Below, one piece after another: positions 1-9,000 of a stretch of 11,500 nucleotides of DNA; positions within the stretch are counted from its first letter, which is position 1, and each line of letters opens with the position of its first letter. Source of the DNA: Symbiodinium natans (lineage: Eukaryota > Sar > Dinophyceae > Suessiales > Symbiodiniaceae); the NCBI GenBank assembly GCA_905221605.1, contig CAJNDS010000321.1, positions 128,501-140,000 of the forward strand, given 5' to 3'. The notes beneath the pieces are model-generated. The model made no database searches. It worked only from the letters and a program-made list of their open reading frames with translations, and was not told the DNA's origin. The position numbers and the translations under genes are program-made.

Positions 1-3000
1 CACCCCGATCCTGAGATCTCCGCAGCCATCAATGAGGTGCCGCCGATAGATATCCCCAAAGAGAAGCTCAAAAGACCAGGTTGGGTTTCGCACCCAAATG
101 CTAAGTACTTGATTGTCGGACACAAACCAAAGACGCTTCGTACTGCTACCCCAAGGTTTCCAAGATGCGAAGTCAGATCTACTTGGTTGTTCAGGGAAGG
201 TTCTTGGGTCAAGGTTGAGGATAAAGTGAACGTCAGGGAGCTTGACAACAAAGTTGCCCGACTGGAGGGTAATCCAATCCTGAGCCTCACTATCTTCGAA
301 GACCCCGATGTTGAACCTGACAGTGACAACGAAGGAAACGCCCGCAGTCTTGCAGAGGCCGATCTGAAAGCTGAAGCCAAATCTGTTGAGCACTTGTTCT
401 CGCACAGGCCCAAGAATCCGTTCTGCGAGGTATGTCAGCGTGCAAAGATGTTGGCTCCCCAAGCCCGCAAAAAGGGGGGCTCAAGTACCATTGTGTCAAA
501 GGCCTTTGGGGATCACATCACGGTTGACCATATCATCACTCGTGACCTTCGTGATCATGGGTTCCAGGACGAAAGGGTCGCACTTGTTGTTAAGGACGTG
601 TTCACCAAATTTCGTTACGTCTACCCCTCCCCGACTAAGTCAAGCGATCAGTGTTTTGAAGACCTTCTTCACTTCCTAGGTCAAGAAGATGCAGTCGGCG
701 TTTTCTACTCAGACAACGCACCTGAACTTCATGCCGCTATCAAAAGCCTAGGTGTCCGACATGTTACATCCCGCGAATATGTGGACACCAACAAGTCGGT
801 AATCGAAAGAGAAATTCGGACGATCTTGGAGGGTACCCGCTCCAACCTTGTTCAGGCGGGTCTCCCCGACAAGCTTTGGCCGTTGGCCGCCCAACACCAT
901 GCGATGGCACTTAATGCAACTAAGAGGCTTGACAACGGGATTGTTCCCTGGGAGGCCAGGTATGGGGAACCGTTTTCAGGGATAATGATTCCTTTTGGTG
1001 CACGTGTGTTGTACTGGAACAACCCCAAACAGAACATTCCTGCGAGCTCCAAGTTTGCGCCGACTGGTGTTGAGGGAATATTTCTTGGTTACCACATTCA
1101 ACCTGGCTTCGTTTGGAAGGAGGAATACCTCGTTACCCCCGTCAAGGGTTGTGACTTTGCGTTCGAAATAGGAAACTTTCCCATCTTGAGGTCGAAGCGA
1201 ATGGAGCTGTTGCCCGGGGATTTCACATTCCCAATGAGACCCGAACAGCTCGCACTGCAGGAGAGCCTCCGTAAGCCGACCCTCGCAGATCAGGACTGCT
1301 CGTGGGGAGACACAGAAGGTGCCGGAACACGCGCCCCGCCTGGGGATTTGCCGGACGAGCCTTTGCCTCCGCCCGGTGTGCCTGATTTGGACGGCTCCGA
1401 TTTGAAGGATCGTTTGTCCGAGTACTTGGACCAAGTGGCCAAGGAAAACGAGGACTATGTTCCCGAAGATGTCGGAGCTGTGGAGGACTGGCTGGGGAGG
1501 GATGCTCCTGGATCTTCTAAGGAAGCAACATCCACGCCTAAGGCCTCATCTACTCTACCAAGACATGACCCCAAAACCATGCCTGACGGGAAGAAAGTCC
1601 CCAAAGGGTATAACTGGGACGGGGTGAGGTTGGTTAGAGATAAGAAAGGTTCCAAAAGGCCACCTGATACCCCTTCGGAATTTTGGCACATGTATTCCAA
1701 GGCACAACGGGAGGCTGACATTGAAAGATTCGAACGCAAAAAGGCTCGTGAAGCCGAGGAAGATGCTCGCAAGGCCCTTAGAGACTCCCCGGCCATGCCT
1801 GTCATCGCCGAGCCTGACCCCGAGCCCCATAGGGACCGCATGGCGTCCTTGTATTGGGCCAAACTTGGTCAGGTTGCGAGTGAGATGTTTGCTGTTGTTG
1901 CCAGGGTTGTCGGGCCTAAAGAGATCGAAAGTACTCCCGCTGCTAAAGAAGCCATGGACCGAGAGTGGAAGAAACTTGCCGATAAGTCTTGCTGGCTCGA
2001 AAAGAAGGTTCGAGAGTACCGGGATGTTGCCGCGGAAGCCAAACACAAGAATGTCAAGGCCCATTTCGGGAAAATCTTTGAGATTTGTTCGGTCAAGGGG
2101 GATGAACTCCCGGACGGGCACCCCCAGAAGAAATGGAAGGGTCGTAGTGTCTTCCAGGGCAATAATGTCCAGGACGAAAACCACGATCACGCCATTTTCG
2201 CCGAACTAGGATCAAGCCCCGCTAGCATGGAGGCCGGGAAAATCATCGATGTGTTTGGTAGCCAACCCGGGTACGTGAAACAGCAGGCTGATGGCATCGC
2301 CGCATACACACAAGCCCTTTTTAAAGGCATTGAAACGTGGGTTCGTCTCCCTCGAAACAGATGGCCTAAAGAATGGTCTGGGTATGAAGATCCTGTTTGC
2401 CCACTCAGGCTCGCTTTGTACGGCCACCCTGACTCAGGTGGTATCTGGGAAAGGTACTGTACAGAACAGTTAGAGAGTGTTGGTTTTACTGCAGTTCTAC
2501 CCGACATTTGGCATTCTGTTTTCTACCATGCTGAACTAGATTTGTTGCTTGTTGTGTACGTTGATGACTTCAAGATGGCCGGCCCCCAAGACAAAATCAA
2601 CAAAGGTTGGGAGTTGATCGCTAAGGTGATTGACATGGAACCAGCCGAGGTCTTGGGGCGGTACTTCGGGTGTCATCACGTTGAGCAAAATCAGGTCCAG
2701 CTTTCACGGGAGGACCACCCATTTGCTTACGTCTTCGACAAGAAGCACGCTAGCCCAGCTGCCGACTACCAAGTCCGGCCGAACCGCAAAGAGGACTTCT
2801 GGGAGGTCGACGCTGAGTTAGCTGCAGTCGTTAGGCATCACATCTATCCTCGTAGGAAACTTTATGTGCCTACGCAGGACGACGTGTCGAAATTTCCCCA
2901 CATAAGCCGTCAACGAATCACGGTGTTTGATGATGGTAGGGACCCTATCCATGATGACTTGAATCAGGGGGGCCCCGCGGACCAATCAGGTTGGTGGACT

Positions 3001-6000
3001 GGGAGAACATATTTCCCCATCACTGAGGTCAGTGACGAGGACTTTTCTCATGCTCTCGCAGCTAAGCACAATAAACCCAAGCGGTCCAAAGCCGAAGCTA
3101 AACGAGAAGCACGACAGAGTAAGTTCAAGAGCACTGAATCAATCAGTCAGGGAAAAACCCCTTCCATGACTGTGCCCGTGAACGTTGTGTACTACGACAT
3201 GCGAGATTTCTTGGTGTCCTGTGTTGATAGGTACTGTGAGTTGGCCAAGGTCGACAAGAAATCCCTGAAGCACGTAGCGACTCCTTTTCACGAGAACCGG
3301 GTAGCAAAAGTTCTGGAGAACAATGAACCTAGTGGTAAGCTGCAACCGATTGCTAGCCGTGTACTCATGAAGGTTTTGTTCGCTGCGAGAATGGCCAGGT
3401 GGGACTTGTTACGCGCCACTCAGGCACTGGCATCCAGAGTCACCAAGTGGTCTCGCGACTGTGACGTTGCTTTGCACAGGTTGATCAGTTACATAAACTC
3501 TTCTCTTGAAGTTCGGATGAGGGGATTCATAGGGGATCGCATTCAGGATTGTAAGTTGTGGATGTTCTGCGATGCTGACCACGCTGGTAGCCACGACAGT
3601 AAATCCACTTCAGGCTGTGCCCTTTACTTGGTTGGCCCCAATACTTACTTTCCCCTAAATGCTTTTTCCAAGAAACAGACCAGCATCACTACTTCAAGTA
3701 CGGAGAGTGAGGTTGTGGCTGCCAACCAAGGTATTCGTGCCCAGGGTCTGCCCAGCCTCAGTCTTTGGATTTTCCTGTGGCGTGAGGTTGCGAGTAGGAC
3801 CGCCAGCTACCAAGCTAGGCCGAAAACCAAACCTAACCAAAGGGAAAACGACATCATCGCACGAATTGATCCTGAACTTGATGAGATCCGTTATGGTGAG
3901 TGTAGGGCGGATGGACGAAGCGTTTCCGATTTAAACGGTCTCAAGGTCCACCTTAGCCCCAAGTTTGCTGTTCAACTCCTTGAGGACAACCAAGCTACCA
4001 TCACTATTCTCCTCAAGGGTGACAGCGAAAAACTACGTCACACCGATCGGACTCAACGCATTTCGTTTGCTTGGATCAAACAACAGTTCGAGCGTAACTT
4101 CTTCGAAATGATTAATGTTGACACCAAAGAGCAAGTAGCTGATATCTTTACCAAACCTTTCGCTGACCGAGGTAAATGGGAACATGCTCTAAGGCTCATC
4201 GCGCACGTCGATGCCCCTCTTCAGGGGGGACGGCATTCTAAGGCACACGAGTCCGATGCTCATCTCATCAACAAGCCTGTCGTTCATGCTCACCCTGTGG
4301 TGAAGCCGTCGGGCGATCCTTGCGCAGTCGCAGCTGAGCTTACCAAGGACCGTGACTTCAGTACTAAGGCTTTGTTGCGTGTAGCCCAGATCATGTACCC
4401 CAACAAAACCAAGCGAAAGATGATTAAGCTTGACAATCGCAGCTACTACCATATCTTTGGGCAGTGGTCTTACGGAGGAATGCAAGGGGTGACTAAGGCA
4501 ACACGTCGGTGGCCTCAGATTGCCCGCTTCCTAAATGGAGTTGTACAAGCCCATGCTCCTAAGGACTTCACATGGAACTCGGTGCTGCTTAATAGCTGTA
4601 CTAGTGCCTCTGTGCACAAGGACCATGGGAATGCTAAGGATAGCATGAGCTTTGCCCTCAGTGTCGGGGATTTCAAGGATGGTGAACTGTGGTTTGCGGA
4701 CCCCCTTGTTTCATCTGAAGATGCTATTGTTAGGGTCGGGCCAAATGGTAAGCGCCTTAAGGGTCGTGCTGTGTCCACCCTGAACAAAGCAATCATTTTT
4801 GATCCGCGAAAATTACACTGTGTGTTACCTTTCACTGGAACACGTTTCTCCATTGTTGCGTACACCTCCCGATCCCAAGACGCACTGCAAGATCAAGAGC
4901 TCAATTCTTTGAAGACGCTTGGATTCAGGCTGCCCCCACGTGCGGCCAGCGCTGCTTCTGCCCGAGAATACTCGAGGCCGTTGGGGTTCAAACGAATCAT
5001 AGTCGAGTTTTGTTGCTCCCCCAACAGCAAACTAGGGCAGGATCGTAGCGCAAGTCACGGATGTTATGTGTTGCGAGTCACCAGTGAGGATGACGTCTTG
5101 AAAGACTCTACATTGACTTCAGTTGTTCAGAAAATTAGTACCCTCTGCGACGAGGGGGGAGCATCTAAGCCAATTTTAGTTTATGCGTCGCTTCCGTGTA
5201 CTGGTGGTTGTCCGTGGAATCGCATGACGCCTGACAGCCCAAAGTGGGAACAGCATCAGGAACTGTTTTGCAAACTCCTCAAGCAGTTCCGAAAATTCAT
5301 TAGGAAGCTCAAAGAGTACAAACCACAGGTTGCCTTCGAACTCCCTAAGGATTGCGACTATTGGAAGTGGGACCATGTTCAGCATATGGTTAACGATTTT
5401 GGACTTGAGTTCTACCGTTGCGATGGTTGCATGTTGGGGATTACGAATTACCAAGGATTACCACTAAGGAAAGCTTGGACCATTGCGTCGTCGATTCCAT
5501 TGCAGCGGCTGGCAGCGCACAAGTGTGATCGCAGTCATGTTCATGGCGAGTCTAGAGGCCAGGACCTTAAGGACAGTGAGAACTATTCACATGCCATGAC
5601 TGATTGCATCCACATTGATTGGAAAAGCTTTTGCGATAGGCGTTCTAACTATGCAGCTTGTGCACAACAACAATTTTCGTGTGACCACAAACACGTTTGC
5701 ACTCGCAAAACTGAACAAACTAACGCATTAGCTGCCTGCTGCATTCTCGCGGCAGAGTTCTGCGCGCCGGACATGGAAGCCACCAACGCTGGAATCGTTG
5801 CTCCGACGGAGGTCCTGCGCCAGTGGTGGGATCGCCGGTTATGGGAGACTTCATTGTCTTCCGAATACCGCACCATGGCGCCTTTCCAGGAGGATGAAGC
5901 CAGCGTGAACAACTTCTACAAGTATTTGCCGCGGCCACTGGCATGCGAATATGCCCTCAGTGACGTCAGGGAGGCTGGTTTGGTGGCCAAAATCGGAAAG

Positions 6001-9000
6001 CTCACCGATCAAGGTTTGGCCATGCTCCAGCCCGAGTCTACTCGAGGCCGTTTGCGCTACCTTGTCATCGTCGCAGACTCTACAACTACGTTCCTCACTG
6101 AAGGAAATTGGAAGACAGATCTGCTGGCAGACATCAAGGCCAACCGCGGCAATGCCTTCCCACATCATCTTGGCGTTGAGTACATTCCTACATGGGGTGC
6201 GAATCTCACGCGGCTCGTAGAGCTCGCCGTGGGAAAAGTCACCCAACTGGAGCGTGAAACTGGCGCCAGTGGTCAGGTGAGCATTGACCTCATGATGATC
6301 TGGAACGGGAACGAGTTCGTCGGCGAAAGAGGTCTGTTTTTGGACCCAGGCTTCAAGAGCAAGACGGAGTGGCTTCGTGGTTACCCGCACATGGCAAAGG
6401 GGAGCTGGGAGTTCATTGGACCAAAGGTTCTCCGGGAGATAGGCAAGTTGGCGGATCTACAGTCACGGGCGTCAGTGGGTACTGTGCTGCTCACGTCTGC
6501 GACCGACGCTGCCAGCTACTGCCTCCCGCGCGACTGGGGTACCATCATGGCGGATTTGCTCGACTATGCCGCCCAACTTGGGCTGGCCGTCAAGCATTTC
6601 AATACGCCTGCAAGCCAGATCCGCAAGTTCGATCACTTTCACTTCCAGGAGGACAGCGCCTATCGTTTGCAGCTGTTGAGGTGGTTGGGTTTTACCGCCA
6701 GGATTATGGTCCTTCGTCACCAATGCTCCTTCTTCAAGGAAGCCGACATCGACCTGATCCTGCAAAACTACGGCCACGTCTCAAAGCCTAACGTCAAGTT
6801 CGCTGTGGACGTGCAGGTGGAGGAGAAGCTCCTGAATCACTTCCGTAAAGGAAGAGTAGCGCCCACATATCAGCCGCTTGTCGAGGCTGACCCGTGGGAC
6901 GACATCTACTTCCAAGGACCCCAGGAGCAGTTCCCCGACACCGCGCCGAACCACTTTGTCCACCGGGACTTCAAGGACCACGTTCACCTGGGAGATGGGG
7001 AATATGTTACCCGCGAGGACTACGACGAGATGATCAAGAAGAGCGAGGAAAATGCCCCCCGTCCAGGGGAGGCCGTCGTTGTTCCGTCATCGTCGTCAAC
7101 GGCGCGGGAGACTAAGGAGAAGCTTTTGGCCAGGGGGGAGGTCTACAGTCGTCAGCGGACCGACCCTGAGTCCAGTGCCCCCAAACGGGCAAAGAAGGGC
7201 CCACACGAGGCTGACTACGACGAGCCCATCAAGTCCGGCTACTACACAACCGATGACGATTGGTGCCTCGTCGACATGCTGGGCCTCGATTGGGACGCAA
7301 TCCATTTATGCCCACCGGAAGGTGAGGCCGAGTGGGTTGACATCCTTCAGGACGAGATGCCGAACTTCAAGTATGTCAACATTCCCCAGCATCACAAGAC
7401 TGCCTTGTCCGGCATTGTTCGTGGCAAGATCGTCCCGGGCCTGCAGGGCGATGGATTGTGGTGCTCTACGAGGAGGATTCTCGAGGCCTGGAACAAGAAG
7501 ACGAACAAGGATTATGGCCTCGGGATGCTCCTCACTGTCGTCAAGAACGACAATCGCAGCAGGTTCCAGCTGCGAATCGACCGCAACCACCCCCTCGCCG
7601 AGTACTACGGCCTAGGAGGGTACCCTACCCTCATTAGGGCGAACCAAGGCATCTCCAAGGATGCTATGAAAGGGGTGCCCGACTCGATCCTTGCTGAGGC
7701 CTGGTTCAGCATGATCCCAGAAGCAGAAATGGATGTGCATTCTGCCACCTGGGAAGGTCGGCCGGTTTTGCCCCTGGAGAAGATTCCACGCAGGCTCTAC
7801 CACCGCACCTACAAGGATCGAGCCTTTGCCATCTTGGACTCCTGCTTTATCCCCGGGCACCACACCGCGAATGCCTTTGTGTATTTTGCCGACCGGGAGG
7901 TAGGGCCGGGAGAAAACGTCCCTGGCGTGAGGAGCGATCGCCCCGTCGAGATCGTCATCAACACCATGGAGGCCCTCAGTCAGGGCGCCGGACTGTTTTA
8001 CTCCCGATCAGACGGCGTCCTCTGCCGAGAGGCTATCTCCGGGTCCACGGTCCTTTATATTCGTGACACAAGGACCGATGAAATTTTGTGGTCCGCCACG
8101 GATGGGCCCGAAGGACGGGAGGAGGAAGAGAATGCCCCTCAGGTAGAGGAGGCCGAATCTTCCGGAAGTATGGTTGTTGAAGCCGTGGGACCTCTCCAAG
8201 AAGCACAAGAGGAGCCTGATGTCGAGCATGAAGAAGCCCCGTTGATCAAGGAGGAGTTCGATGTTCCCATCCTTGAGGAGGTCGAGAGCACCGTTCCTGA
8301 ACTTCCACATCTACGCGTTCGCTTCAACACTGACGCCGATGTCATCGAGGTGTCACCTTCAGGAAGGAACCGTTTGACTGAAGGTCAGTTGCAAGTGGTC
8401 CCTGATGAAGGAATGGCTACCCGCTCTACGGCACCGGCAACCCAGGCGCCGCGTCCTGGATGGAACAGGGGAATCACGCAGGTTCAGTGCGTCAGTTGTG
8501 GCAAGCTCCGTCTCGAAGGTCAGCACAAGTGCTTCCACTGTGGCTACTACGTCACCCGTGGGGCCACCCAGAGCGCCTTCAGAATGTGGATGGCGCGTGA
8601 GCGCTCCCATGTCTTGGACGCCCTGGCGGAGCAGCTTGGGAAGGGCCTTTGGGAGTTGGATGCCGCGAAGATTCGCCAGGCCGCTGGAACGCATGATTTG
8701 AGGGGACAGCAGAGCGTAGATGGCCGAGCTATCATGTTAGCACGCCAGAATCTCAAAGGCTTCATGAAGCACGGCTACACATCGATGGTAGACAAGTTCG
8801 ACCAGGACGACACCTACGCGATCCACGCTATCAAGGGCGGCTGGACGAGAAGGCGGCTCACTATTCAGGACTGCGTGGCATGCGCTTATCTTCCCAATCA
8901 AGGTCGTTCCCGCGAACAACGTGAGTTGGGCTACGGCTCCAACAAAGCCTGGGAGAACAAAAAGGTCAATCATGAGGGACTGGCTCGCATGGTGTTCTTC

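Noticed and set aside
37-39. GTG as start codon of the polyprotein
   Set aside because: The frame is open back to base 1, and GTG starts are not expected in a nuclear eukaryotic gene; the protein is cut by the window edge.
454-480. GCTCCCC...GGGGGGC hairpin after the integrase zinc motif
   Set aside because: A 13-nt loop and no similarity to the repeated hairpin beyond C and G runs; it is probably a by-product of Pro and Gly codons.
478-485. GGCTCAAG, matching the end of the dinoflagellate spliced leader
   Set aside because: Only eight bases, inside conserved integrase-region coding sequence and with no upstream leader match; chance is likely.
1555-2190. Reverse-strand open frame (211 codons) opposite the integrase/RT linker
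   Set aside because: No domain or motif; the plus strand here is part of the continuous polyprotein.
2966-2976. GGGGGGCCCC palindromic run between RT and RNase H
   Set aside because: No loop and no match to the hairpin consensus; Gly-Gly-Pro codons explain it.
5141-5156. CCCTC-N6-GAGGG hairpin in the methyltransferase-like region
   Set aside because: Loop of six rather than five, no outer GCC/GGC stem, and it lies inside a folded domain rather than at a boundary.
7176-7192. TGCCC-CCAAAC-GGGCA hairpin in the SGNH/Tpt1 linker
   Set aside because: Different stem and loop from the repeated element; a single occurrence.
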